Assembly (NCBI RefSeq): GCF_004216535.1
Contig: NZ_SGWX01000001.1
Span: forward strand, 2,852,001 to 2,916,000
DNA length: 64,000 nt
From: Xylanimonas ulmi
GTDB lineage: Bacteria > Actinomycetota > Actinomycetes > Actinomycetales > Cellulomonadaceae
Direction: 5' to 3'
The notes under the pieces are model-generated. The model was not told the origin of the DNA and ran no database searches. It was given only the letters and a program-made list of their open reading frames with translations. This document shows positions 9,445-17,837 of this stretch, in pieces; within the stretch, counting starts at the first letter, position 1, and the number at the start of each line of letters is the position of its first letter. The position numbers and the translations under genes were made by a program.

Positions 9445-10163
9445 TCTCGGTTCCCCTCAGTGTCGTGGTGGTGGGGGTGGGCGCCGACGGCGACGCCGGC
9501 GGGTTCGCGGTGCAGCACCCCGACGGGGCCCTGCCAGAGCCAGAGCGCGACGTGCTCGGTGAGCGCCTCGCGCGTCATCGCCGTCGCGCCCTGTTCGCGG
9601 TGGGCCAGCCACCACTCCCCGGCGCCTCGGACGAAGCCGACGGCTCCGGCGGCCCAGGCCGCGGCGACGTCGTCGGACACGCCGGCGAGCTCGGCGAACG
9701 GCCCCGCGACGATCTCGATGACCGAGTCCAGGTAGGCCGACAGGGGCGCGTCGAGCGTCCCGACGGCGCCGGGCGGTCGGTCGTCGGCGGGCTCGACGCC
9801 GGAGATCGAGGTGCGCGTGACGAACCAGTACACGTGCGGCGAGTGCTCGATCATCTCGAGGTAGACGCGCACCATGGCCCGCAGTCCGCCGATGGGCGTG
9901 GGGGCCTCCTGCGCGGCGCGGGCGAGCGCGTCGTGCATGTCGGCCACGACGGCCGACGAGACCGCCAGCCGCAGCCCCGCCTTGTCCTCGAAGTACCGGT
10001 AGACGATCGACTTCGAGGTCCCCGCCGCGGCGGCGATCTCCTCCATCGAGACGCCCGGCCCCGCGCGGTGCACGGCCTTGCGCGCGGCGGCGACGAGTTC
10101 GGCGCGCCGGGCCGCGCGGTGGTCCTCCCACCGGGTCGAACGCCCGTCGTGGTCACGCGTCAT
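9441..10163 (-). CDS. TetR/AcrR family transcriptional regulator
   Basis: A 240-residue repressor-type protein. The N-terminal helix-turn-helix reads AAGTSKSIVYRYFEDKAGL (residues about 46-64), the canonical TetR recognition helix. The C-terminal ligand-binding domain is helical, with an aromatic-rich stretch (HSPHVYWFVTRT). The ATG at 10163 has an AGGAGG site. It leads a two-gene operon with the acyl-CoA oxidase/dehydrogenase and is divergent from the thiolase-fabG-maoC operon. It probably controls both directions through the dyads at 10196-10229, with an acyl-CoA as the plausible effector (inference from context). Confidence 0.9.
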   Translation of the reverse strand: MTRDHDGRSTRWEDHRAARRAELVAAARKAVHRAGPGVSMEEIAAAAGTSKSIVYRYFEDKAGLRLAVSSAVVADMHDALARAAQEAPTPIGGLRAMVRVYLEMIEHSPHVYWFVTRTSISGVEPADDRPPGAVGTLDAPLSAYLDSVIEIVAGPFAELAGVSDDVAAAWAAGAVGFVRGAGEWWLAHREQGATAMTREALTEHVALWLWQGPVGVLHREPAGVAVGAHPHHHDTEGNRE

Positions 10164-10195
10164 CGCGGCCTCCTGTGATCCGGCTCACGCGACGA

Positions 10196-10229
10196 ACAGT
10201 ATCAGGTACTGTGAGTCCTACGTCACAGT
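10196..10229. promoter_or_regulatory. Overlapping palindromes, candidate TetR operator
   Basis: Two overlapping dyads lie in the divergent intergenic region: acagta-5-tactgt (10196-10212) and actgtga-8-tcacagt (10208-10229). They share the tactgtga half. The position between the TetR operon and the thiolase operon, 33 nt from the TetR start, fits an operator controlling both promoters. Confidence 0.6.
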
Positions 10230-10321
10230 CGCCCGGTCACGAGGGGCGGCGAGACGATCGACGAGGATCATCGTGGGTGGCGGCGTCCGCGCCGCACGCC
10301 CCAGACAGAAGGACGAGGGCA

Positions 10322-11659
10322 GTGGCCACACGACCCACCACCACCTCCACCCCGCCCGGCGTGCGCGACGCCGTCGTCGTGGGTGGCAACCGCATCCCGT
10401 TCTCGCGAGCCGGGCGCCGCTACGCCGACGCCTCCAACCAGGAGATGCTCACCGCGGCCATCGAGGGCCTCGTGGCCCGGTTCGGCCTGCAGGGCGAGCG
10501 GCTGGGCGAGGTCGCGGGCGGCGCCGTGCTCAAGCACTCACGCGACTTCAACCTGGTGCGCGAGTGCGTGCTGGGCTCCTCGCTCTCGCCGCAGACCCCG
10601 GCCTACGACGTCCAGCAGGCGTGCGCGACGGGCCTGGAGGCCGCGATCGCCGTGACCAACAAGATCCGGCTCGGGCAGATCGACTCGGCCATCGCGGGCG
10701 GCACGGACACGGTGTCCGACGCGCCCATCGCCGTCGGCGAAGGGCTGCGCCGCGCGCTGCTCGAGGCCTCGCACGCCAAGACCCTCCAGGGGCGCCTCAA
10801 GGCGCTCGCCAAGCTGCGCCCGGCCGACCTCAAGCCGCTGACGCCGTCGACCGACGAGCCGCGCACCGGCCTGTCGATGGGCGAGCACCAGGCCGTGACC
10901 ACCGCCCGCTGGGGCGTGACGCGCGAGGCGCAGGACGAGGTCGCGCTGGCCTCGCACCGCAACCTGGCGGCCGCGTGGGACGCGGGCTTCTTCGACGACC
11001 TGGTCACCCCGTTCCGCGGCCTGACGCGCGACGACAACCTGCGCGCCGACACCTCGCTCGAGAAGCTCGCCGCGCTGGCGCCGGTGTTCGGCAAGGCGCT
11101 GGCCGGGGCGGGCGAGGCCACCATGACGGCCGGCAACTCGACGCCGTTGACCGACGGCGCCTCGGCGGTCCTGTTCGCCTCGCGCGAGTGGGCGACCGAG
11201 CACGACCTGCCGGTCCTGGCCCGGTTCGTCGACGCCGAGACCGCCGCGGTCGACTTCGTGCACGGCCAGGAGGGCCTGCTCATGGCCCCCGCGCACGCCG
11301 CGCCGCGCCTGCTGGCCCGCAACGGGCTCACGCTCGACGACATCGACTTCTTCGAGATCCACGAGGCCTTCGCCTCGACCGTGCTGACCACGCTCGCCGC
11401 GTGGGAGGACGACGAGTACTGCCGCACCGAGCTCGGGCTGACGGGTCCGCTCGGCAAGGTCGACCGCGCGCGCATCAACGTCAACGGCTCCTCGCTGGCC
11501 GCGGGCCACCCGTTCGCCGCGACCGGCGGGCGCATCCTGGCCACCGCGGCCAAGGTCGTCGCCCAGCGCGCGGCCGAGACCGGCGCCCCGGCGCGGGCGC
11601 TCATCTCGATCTGCGCGGCGGGCGGGCTCGGCGCGACGGCCATCCTCGAGTCGGCGTGA
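10322..11659 (+). CDS. Acetyl-CoA C-acyltransferase (thiolase, FadI/FadA2-like)
   Basis: A 445-residue thiolase performing the last, thiolytic step of beta-oxidation. The nucleophile Cys101 lies in VQQACATGLEAA. The C-terminal catalytic elements are EIHEAFAS, NVNGSSLAAGHPFAATGGR (active-site His) and SICAAGGLGA (second Cys). The GTG at 10322 follows AAGGACGAGG; the frame is open upstream but that part contains no thiolase sequence. It is followed after 33 nt by a FabG4-like reductase and then by a MaoC protein, the order seen near fadA2 in Mycobacterium tuberculosis. Probably induced by fatty acids through the divergent TetR. Confidence 0.93.
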   Translation: MATRPTTTSTPPGVRDAVVVGGNRIPFSRAGRRYADASNQEMLTAAIEGLVARFGLQGERLGEVAGGAVLKHSRDFNLVRECVLGSSLSPQTPAYDVQQACATGLEAAIAVTNKIRLGQIDSAIAGGTDTVSDAPIAVGEGLRRALLEASHAKTLQGRLKALAKLRPADLKPLTPSTDEPRTGLSMGEHQAVTTARWGVTREAQDEVALASHRNLAAAWDAGFFDDLVTPFRGLTRDDNLRADTSLEKLAALAPVFGKALAGAGEATMTAGNSTPLTDGASAVLFASREWATEHDLPVLARFVDAETAAVDFVHGQEGLLMAPAHAAPRLLARNGLTLDDIDFFEIHEAFASTVLTTLAAWEDDEYCRTELGLTGPLGKVDRARINVNGSSLAAGHPFAATGGRILATAAKVVAQRAAETGAPARALISICAAGGLGATAILESA

Positions 11660-11692
11660 CGTCGGCCTCGACGGGAATCAGGGGAGCCATCG

Positions 11693-13066
11693 ATGACTGA
11701 CGCATACACCCGGGCCGTCAACACCGGCCTGACCAAGACCATCGCCATGCGGCTCGGTCTGCCGCGCCCGGCCCTGCTTCGCCGGCACAAGCCGGGCGCC
11801 CCGCTCACGGTGGGACCCGTGCTGCTCGTCTCCGACGCCGCGAGCGCCGCCGACGCCGACGCCGTCGGCAAGGCTCTGACCGGCTGGAGCCTGCGCGTGG
11901 CGCGCACCCCCGAGGAGCTCGCCGACGGCGAGCGCTGGGGCGCGATCGTGCTCGTGCTGACCGAGACGGCCCGACCCGCGGACGCCTCGCCCGCGGTGCT
12001 CTCGCTGCCGGGGGCGCTCAAGCGCCTGGCCCCCAGCGGGCGGGTGGTGACCCTCTCGCGCGGCGCCGAGCCGGGCGACGCGCCCGCGCTCGCCGCGGTC
12101 CGCCAGGGCGTGGACGGGTTCGTCCGCTCGCTCGCCAAGGAGCTGCGCGCCGGGGCGACGGGCAACGGCGTGGTGCTGACCGGAGGCGTCGACGCCGCGC
12201 ACCCCTCGGTCGCGGCGACGCTGCGGTTCCTCCTGTCGGCCAAGAGCGCCTACGTGGACGGGCAGCTGCTCGCGGTGGGTCCGGCGGACGTCGCCGACGT
12301 CGCGTCCGAGCGCACCTGGGAGCGCCCGCTGGCCGACCAGGTCGCCGTCGTCACGGGCGCCGCGCGCGGCATCGGCTCGGCCATCGCCCGCACGCTCGCG
12401 CGCGACGGCGCCACCGTGGTGTGCGTCGACGTGCCCGCGGCGGGTGAGGGCCTGGCCCGCACCGCCAACGCAGTGCGCGGCACCGCGCTGCAGCTCGACG
12501 TCACCGCGCCCGACGCCGGGCAGCGCATCCTCGAACACGCGCTCGCGCGGCACGGGCGGCTCGACGTCGTCGTGCACAACGCCGGGATCACGCGCGACAA
12601 GCTGCTGGCCAACATGGACGCCGCCCGCTGGGACTCGGTGGTCGCGGTCAACGTCGAGTCGCAGCTGCGGATCAACGAGGCGCTGGTGGAGGCCGCGCGC
12701 GACGGGCGGATCGCGGGGCCGCGCATCGTGTCGCTCGCCTCGACCAGCGGCATCGCGGGCAACCGCGGGCAGACCAACTACGCGTTCACCAAGGCCGGCG
12801 TCATCGGGCACACCGCGGCGACCGCCGGGCTGCTGGCCGCGCACGGCGGCACGGCCAACGCCGTGGCGCCGGGGTTCATCGAGACCGAGATGACCCGGCA
12901 CATCCCGTTCGCGACCCGGCAGGTCGCCCGGCGGCTGTCCTCGCTGCTGCAGGGCGGCGAGCCGGTCGACGTCGCCGAGGCCATCGCGTTCCTCGCCTCG
13001 CCGCTCGCGGCGGGCGTGAGCGGGCAGACCCTGCGGGTGTGCGGGCAGAACCTGGTGGGCCGGTGA
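11693..13066 (+). CDS. 3-oxoacyl-ACP/CoA reductase, long FabG4 type
   Basis: A 457-residue SDR, nearly twice the usual FabG length of about 245. Residues 1-205 form a degenerate, flavodoxin-like N-terminal domain (TVGPVLLVSDAASAADA...). Residues 210-457 form the active Rossmann SDR domain: VVTGAARGIGSAIA cofactor loop, NAGIT, SLASTSG, and the catalytic Y363-x3-K367 in NYAFTKAG. The architecture matches mycobacterial FabG4 (Rv0242c), an NADH-dependent beta-ketoacyl-CoA reductase. It sits between a thiolase and a MaoC hydratase, overlapping the latter by 4 nt, so a reversible beta-oxidation or acyl-chain-remodelling role is likely. Confidence 0.92.
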   Translation: MTDAYTRAVNTGLTKTIAMRLGLPRPALLRRHKPGAPLTVGPVLLVSDAASAADADAVGKALTGWSLRVARTPEELADGERWGAIVLVLTETARPADASPAVLSLPGALKRLAPSGRVVTLSRGAEPGDAPALAAVRQGVDGFVRSLAKELRAGATGNGVVLTGGVDAAHPSVAATLRFLLSAKSAYVDGQLLAVGPADVADVASERTWERPLADQVAVVTGAARGIGSAIARTLARDGATVVCVDVPAAGEGLARTANAVRGTALQLDVTAPDAGQRILEHALARHGRLDVVVHNAGITRDKLLANMDAARWDSVVAVNVESQLRINEALVEAARDGRIAGPRIVSLASTSGIAGNRGQTNYAFTKAGVIGHTAATAGLLAAHGGTANAVAPGFIETEMTRHIPFATRQVARRLSSLLQGGEPVDVAEAIAFLASPLAAGVSGQTLRVCGQNLVGR

Positions 13067-14091
13067 GCGCGACGCAGGCCGGTGACGAGCCGGTCGCGCC
13101 GGCGCCGGGCGCCGAGCCCCCGGGGCTCGACGTCGAGACGCTCCCCGCGCTGCCGGGCCTCGTGGGCCTGTACGCGCGCGGCGCCGCGGCGTCGGGCCGC
13201 ATCGCGGCGGGGCGGGCGCTGCCCACCCTGCCCGGGCGGCCTGCGGCCCCGGCCGAGAGCGGGCCGCTGACGCTGCCGCGCACGGCCTACCGCGTGGCGC
13301 ACGTCGAGACCGACGCCCTGCGCACGCACCTGCGCGACTACCAGCGGCTGCTGCACGAGCCCGGCTCGGACGCGCTGCCGAGCGGGTACCTGCACGTGCT
13401 GGCCTTCCCGCTCGCGACCGCGGTCATGGTGCGCGGCGACTTCCCGCTGCCGCTGCTGGGCATGGTGCACCTGGCCAACGACGCGTCGCTGCTGCGCCGC
13501 GTCGTGCTGGGCGACGTGCTGGAGGTCCGGGCGTGGGCGCAGGGGCTGCGGCCGCACCGCCGCGGGGTGCAGGTCGACCTCGTCGCACAGGTGTGGGTCG
13601 AGGACCCGGGCGGCGCGAGCGCGCTCGCGTGGCAGGGGGTCTCGACCTATCTGGCCAAGGGCTTCGACCCGGGCTCGGCGGGAGAGCCCGCCCCGAGCGC
13701 CGTCGAGGCCGACGGCGAGGCCGAGGTGCCGCGGGGCGCGTGGGCGCCCCCGTTGCCCACGGGCCGCTGGGCGCTGCCCGGCGGGACCGGCCGGGCGTAC
13801 GCGGCCATCTCCGGCGACCGCAACCCCATCCACCTGTCGGCGCTGTCGGCCAAGGCGTTCGGTTTCCGTCAGGCGATCGCGCACGGCATGTACACGGCCG
13901 CCCGGGCGCTGGCCGAGGTCGGCCCCTCTCGCGGGGACACCTACCGCTGGACGGTCGAGTTCGCGGCTCCGGTGCTGCTGCCGGGCACGGTCGACGTGTC
14001 GATCACCCCGGCGGATGCGGGGCACGACTACGTGGGGTGGAGCTCGACGCGACGCACCCGGCACTTCGCCGGTCAGGTCACGCCACTGTGA
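13063..14091 (+). CDS. MaoC-like hot-dog (3-hydroxyacyl) dehydratase, HtdX-like
   Basis: A 342-residue protein starting at GTG 13063, which overlaps the fabG4-like stop (GTGA). The C-terminal hydratase-2 signature GDRNPIHLSALSAKAFG-x-AIAHGMY (residues about 245-275) gives the Asp and His of the active dyad. The N-terminal half is a second, degenerate hot-dog fold (PLPLLGMVHLAN). This double-hot-dog layout is that of Mycobacterium HtdX/HtdZ (Rv0241c). The expected reaction is reversible hydration of 2-enoyl-CoA to (R)-3-hydroxyacyl-CoA, working with the upstream reductase. Last gene of the thiolase operon. Confidence 0.88.
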   Translation: MSATQAGDEPVAPAPGAEPPGLDVETLPALPGLVGLYARGAAASGRIAAGRALPTLPGRPAAPAESGPLTLPRTAYRVAHVETDALRTHLRDYQRLLHEPGSDALPSGYLHVLAFPLATAVMVRGDFPLPLLGMVHLANDASLLRRVVLGDVLEVRAWAQGLRPHRRGVQVDLVAQVWVEDPGGASALAWQGVSTYLAKGFDPGSAGEPAPSAVEADGEAEVPRGAWAPPLPTGRWALPGGTGRAYAAISGDRNPIHLSALSAKAFGFRQAIAHGMYTAARALAEVGPSRGDTYRWTVEFAAPVLLPGTVDVSITPADAGHDYVGWSSTRRTRHFAGQVTPL

Positions 14092-14173
14092 CGCAGGGCG
14101 CGCGGGGGTTCGGCCCAGGACGCCGCAGACGGCAGACTGGACCTGCCCCCGCCGCACTGCCACCGGAGTCGTG

Positions 14174-15724
14174 ATGACCGCCCTGCACGAGCGCACCGCC
14201 GTCGAGCTGCGGGAGTTGCTGCTCGCCGAGTCGGTGTCCCCCGCCGAGCTCGTCGAGCACTACCTGGGCCGCGTCGCCGAGCGCGACGCCACGCTCGGCG
14301 CGTTCGCGACGCTCACGCCCGACCTGGCTCGCGCCCGCGCCGCCGACCTGCGCCGCGAGCGCGAGCGGGGCGACGCCGTCGGTGAGCCGGGCGACTCCAG
14401 CGACGTCGTCGACGACGAGGTGCTGTGGGGCCTGCCGTGCGCCGACAAGGACCTGTGGGATCGGGCGGGCGTGCCCACCGGCTTCGGCTCACGCGCGTTC
14501 GCCGGCGCGCACCAGTACGTGCCGCAGGTCAGCGGCGACGTCGTCGCGCAGCTCGACGCGGTCGGCGCGGTGAGCCTGGGCAAGACGGCGACGCCCGAGT
14601 TCGGGCTGCCCGCCACGACCGAGCCCCTGGCCGGCCGGCCCACGCGCAACCCGTGGGACCCGACGCGCACCGCGGGCGGGTCGAGCGGCGGCGCGGCCGC
14701 CGCCGTCGCGGCCGGGCTGCTGCCGTTCGCACCCGGGTCCGACGGCGGCGGGTCGATCCGCATCCCGGCCGCGGCGTGCGGCGTCGTCGGGCTCAAGCCG
14801 AGCCGCGGCCTGCTGGCCGCGGGCGGCGGCCTCGACTCACCGGGCGGTCTCGTGGTCAACGGGCCGATCGCACGCACCACCGCCGACGCCGCGCTGCTGC
14901 TCGAAGGCCTCATCACGCGCACGCCCGACGGCGCCGCGGCCCACCCCTACGCGCTGCGCCAGCCCGTCGGCCCGCGCTGGTCCTACCTCGCGGCGGCGCT
15001 CGACGGGCAGGTGCCGCGGTTCGGCGCCGCGGAGGCGGCCGGATGCGCCGGACAGGGCAGGTTCCGCCTCGCCGTCAGCGCGTTCAGCGCGTGGGACGGC
15101 TTCTACGACATCACCCCGGCGCCCGAGGCCGTCGCCGCGCACGAGGCCGGCGTCGCCGCGCTCGCGGGCCTCGGCCACGACATCGAGTCCGTCGCCTGGG
15201 AGCCCGACGCCGCCTACGCCCCAGCGTTCCGCACACTGTGGATGGCGGGCGCGGCGGCCGTGCCGATCGAGGACCCGGCGCGCCTGGCACTGCTCGAGCC
15301 CCTGACACAGTGGCTCGTGGGAGTCGGGCGCAAGGTCACCGCCCGCGAATTGGTCGAGGCGCTGCGCGCGCTGAGCGCGTTCGAGCGCGCGACCGTCACG
15401 CGGCTGGCGCCGTACGACGCCGTGGTGCTGCCGGCCCTCGGCATGGCGCCGCCCGAGCTGGGCTGGCTCGACGCCCAGGACCCCGAGCGCAACTTCGAGC
15501 AGCAGTGCCAGCTCACGCCCTACACGTCGATGGTCAACGTGGCGGGGCTGCCCGCGATCACCGTGCCCACGGTGTGGACCGAGCCGACCGCCACGGCGCC
15601 CGCCGGCCTGCCGATGGGGGTCCAGCTCGTCGGGCGCCCCGGCGGCGAGCACACACTGCTCGCGCTCGCAGCCCAGCTCGAGTCGCAGCTGCGCTGGCCC
15701 GAGCGCCGCCCGCCGGTCTGGTAG
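14174..15724 (+). CDS. Amidase signature family hydrolase
   Basis: A 516-residue amidase with the Ser-cisSer-Lys triad. The Lys lies in GLPCADKDLWD, and the two serines in TAGGSSGGAAAAVAAG and GSDGGGSIRIPAAACG. The family hydrolyses amides (acylamides, 6-aminohexanoate dimers, tRNA-bound Glu in GatA). No GatB or GatC is nearby and the GatA-specific context is absent, so a general or catabolic amidase is more likely. The ATG at 14174 follows ccggag; GTG 14171 directly before it is an alternative. It ends only 3 nt from the stop of the convergent histidine kinase gene, with no terminator between. Confidence 0.9.
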   Translation: MTALHERTAVELRELLLAESVSPAELVEHYLGRVAERDATLGAFATLTPDLARARAADLRRERERGDAVGEPGDSSDVVDDEVLWGLPCADKDLWDRAGVPTGFGSRAFAGAHQYVPQVSGDVVAQLDAVGAVSLGKTATPEFGLPATTEPLAGRPTRNPWDPTRTAGGSSGGAAAAVAAGLLPFAPGSDGGGSIRIPAAACGVVGLKPSRGLLAAGGGLDSPGGLVVNGPIARTTADAALLLEGLITRTPDGAAAHPYALRQPVGPRWSYLAAALDGQVPRFGAAEAAGCAGQGRFRLAVSAFSAWDGFYDITPAPEAVAAHEAGVAALAGLGHDIESVAWEPDAAYAPAFRTLWMAGAAAVPIEDPARLALLEPLTQWLVGVGRKVTARELVEALRALSAFERATVTRLAPYDAVVLPALGMAPPELGWLDAQDPERNFEQQCQLTPYTSMVNVAGLPAITVPTVWTEPTATAPAGLPMGVQLVGRPGGEHTLLALAAQLESQLRWPERRPPVW

Positions 15725-15727
15725 CGC

Positions 15728-16882
15728 TCAGCTCGGCAGCATCGCCGTCATCCGGGCGCCGCCGCCCTCGTCCGGACCCAGCTCGAGCCAGCCGCCGCGC
15801 AGCGCGAGGCGTTCGTGGATGCGGGCGAGGCCGTGCAGCTCGGGCGGGCTCGCGCCCAGCCCCACGCCGTCGTCGACCACCTCGACGACCAGGGCGCGCG
15901 CGCCCGAGCGCGTGGCTCCCAGCCGCAGCCGCACGTCGATGCGCCGCGCGCCCCCGTGCCGCAGCGCATTGGTCAACGCCTCCTCGATCGCGCCCACGAT
16001 GAGCAGGCGGTCGGCGGTGCTCAGTGTGGTGCTCGGCCCCGACAGCAGCACCACCGCCTCGTCGTCGACCTCGAGCGTGGGCAGGACCGAGACCGGGATG
16101 CGCTCCAGGAGCAGCAACACCGCCATGTCGATCCCGATGTCGGCGCCCGCCGGAAACAGGGCGTGGCTCAAGCGGCGCACGTCGGTCTCGCGCACCTCGT
16201 CCAGGTCGTGCAGGACGCGCGCGATCCGCTCGGCGCGCTCGGACTGACCGCAGCGGTCGAGCTCCTCCGCGATGGCCCGCAACTCGGCCTCCAGCACCAC
16301 CAGCCGGTGCTGGAGCGAGCCGTGCAACTCGCGCGAGACCTCGCGCCGCACCCGCACCTCCTCCTCCTCCAGCGCCGTCAGGACGGCCGCGAAACGCCGT
16401 TCGAGCTGCCCGGTGGTCCGCGCCAGGTCGCGCACGCGGCGCGCCAGGTCGGCGACGGCGAGCCCGGCGGCGGCCGCACACGCCACCAGCGCAGCGAACC
16501 AGGCGACCTCGACCACGAGCCACGCGTCCAGGACCAGCGGCGCCTGGTACAGGGCCGCCAGGATCGCGACCCGCCCGACGGCCGCCCCCACCGCGACCAG
16601 CAGCACCGGGGAGACGCGCTCACGCGGTGGACGGTCGACCAGCCGCAGGCCCACCACGGCGCCCGCGGCCAGCAGCGCCGGGGCGCCGTGCGCGGCGGTC
16701 GCCTGAACGGCGCCCAGGCCCGGCTCGAACGCGTTCGCCGGCACGCCGAGGAGCTCCGCCGCTGGATAGAGCAGCAGGCGCCCCCCGGCCAGCACGGCCA
16801 GTCCGACCAGGGACCACGCGACCCACGGGACGCCGGCCGGCGGCGGCCACGCGCCACGCCGCACGCGCACCGCCGCCCTCAC
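15728..16882 (-). CDS. Sensor histidine kinase (NarL-type system)
   Basis: A 384-residue membrane kinase. The N-terminal 145 residues contain four or so hydrophobic helices. A coiled linker and a HisKA_3-like helix RREVSRELHGSLQHRL with phospho-acceptor His187 follow. The ATPase domain has N-box EEALTNALRHGGAR and G-box DDGVGLG. Unusually, the residue after His187 is Gly rather than the Asp/Glu of the ELHD motif of NarX/DesK-type kinases, so phosphatase or transfer behaviour may differ. GTG 16882 overlaps the response-regulator stop by 4 nt (GTGA), so kinase and regulator are co-translated. Signal unknown. Confidence 0.88.
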   Translation of the reverse strand: MRAAVRVRRGAWPPPAGVPWVAWSLVGLAVLAGGRLLLYPAAELLGVPANAFEPGLGAVQATAAHGAPALLAAGAVVGLRLVDRPPRERVSPVLLVAVGAAVGRVAILAALYQAPLVLDAWLVVEVAWFAALVACAAAAGLAVADLARRVRDLARTTGQLERRFAAVLTALEEEEVRVRREVSRELHGSLQHRLVVLEAELRAIAEELDRCGQSERAERIARVLHDLDEVRETDVRRLSHALFPAGADIGIDMAVLLLLERIPVSVLPTLEVDDEAVVLLSGPSTTLSTADRLLIVGAIEEALTNALRHGGARRIDVRLRLGATRSGARALVVEVVDDGVGLGASPPELHGLARIHERLALRGGWLELGPDEGGGARMTAMLPS

Positions 16883-17592
16883 ACGCTCGTCCCCGAGTCG
16901 CGCAAGAACGCCAGGACGGCCGCGACGCGCGGGTTGGCGCGATGGTCGTTGACCCCGAGGATCCGGTAGATCGACCCCAGGTGGTACTCGACGCCCTTGC
17001 GCGTGAGTCCGAGCCGTTCGGCCACCGCCTGGTTGGACAGACCCTCCACGACCAGGCGCAGCACGTCGAGCTGGCTCTCGGACAGCGTCGACAGCACCGT
17101 GCCGTCACGCGGCTGCGAGGCGTGGGCGACCGCCGGGTCGATCACGACGCGGCCCTGCGCCGTGGCGCGGATCGCGCGTGCGAGCCCGTCCGCGGTCAAC
17201 GACGACCGCTTCGACAGATAGCTCCACGGTTGGGCCGTGGGATGGTGCGCCTGACGGGCCAGCGCCAGCATGGCGAACGAGGACAGCAGCAGGACACGCA
17301 ACTCGGGGTCGCGGCGTTGGAGCACCGACGACAGCGCGATGCCGTTGCCGTCCGGAAGGTTGATGTCCGAGACGAGGATGTCGGCCGCCCCGGGGTGATA
17401 GCCCCGCCGCGCCTCGAGCGCCGAGGCCCACGACTCGACGACCCGCACCCCGGGGGCCCGCTCGATCTCGCGCTCCAGGAGCGCCCGCATGAGGTCTTCG
17501 TCCTCGACGAGGCACACGCGCACGTCGCTGCCGCCCGTCGGCGCGCGGGTGGCCGCGGGGCCCGTGTCGTCGGGGCTGAGGTCGGAGCGCAT
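16879..17592 (-). CDS. LuxR/NarL-family response regulator
   Basis: A 237-residue regulator. Receiver domain: acidic pair ED at residues 30-31, phospho-acceptor Asp76 in DILVSDINLP, and the conserved Lys in YLSKRSSLTADG. C-terminal LuxR helix-turn-helix: LSESQLDVLRLVVEGLSNQAVAERLG, followed by the KGVEYHLGSIYRILGV recognition region. The ATG at 17592 has an AAGGAA site and sits at the natural domain boundary; a longer in-phase frame upstream is not conserved-looking. First gene of the two-gene operon with the kinase. Targets are unknown. Confidence 0.92.
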   Translation of the reverse strand: MRSDLSPDDTGPAATRAPTGGSDVRVCLVEDEDLMRALLEREIERAPGVRVVESWASALEARRGYHPGAADILVSDINLPDGNGIALSSVLQRRDPELRVLLLSSFAMLALARQAHHPTAQPWSYLSKRSSLTADGLARAIRATAQGRVVIDPAVAHASQPRDGTVLSTLSESQLDVLRLVVEGLSNQAVAERLGLTRKGVEYHLGSIYRILGVNDHRANPRVAAVLAFLRDSGTSV

Positions 17593-17837
17593 CTGCGGAT
17601 TCCTTGCGGGTCCAGAAGTCGTGTCGGTCGCGTGCCGCGGACGCCGACGCCCTCCCGCCGAGACGTGCCTCTCTGCACATAGGGAGTCCAACACCAGCGC
17701 CGCACGGTCGCCGACGACTGGCCGACACAGCCACCGCGCCAGGCGCGTTCTGCCTGGACGTGTCCATGACGCTGCGCTCGCGACACGGTGGCGCCCAGAC
17801 CGCCGGGTGTGGCGTCGCGGGGCGGCCGTGCGGGGTG

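Noticed and set aside
14174-15724. Amidase considered as GatA of the Glu-tRNA(Gln) amidotransferase
   Set aside because: No gatB or gatC neighbours and no GatA-specific context; a general amidase is the safer call.
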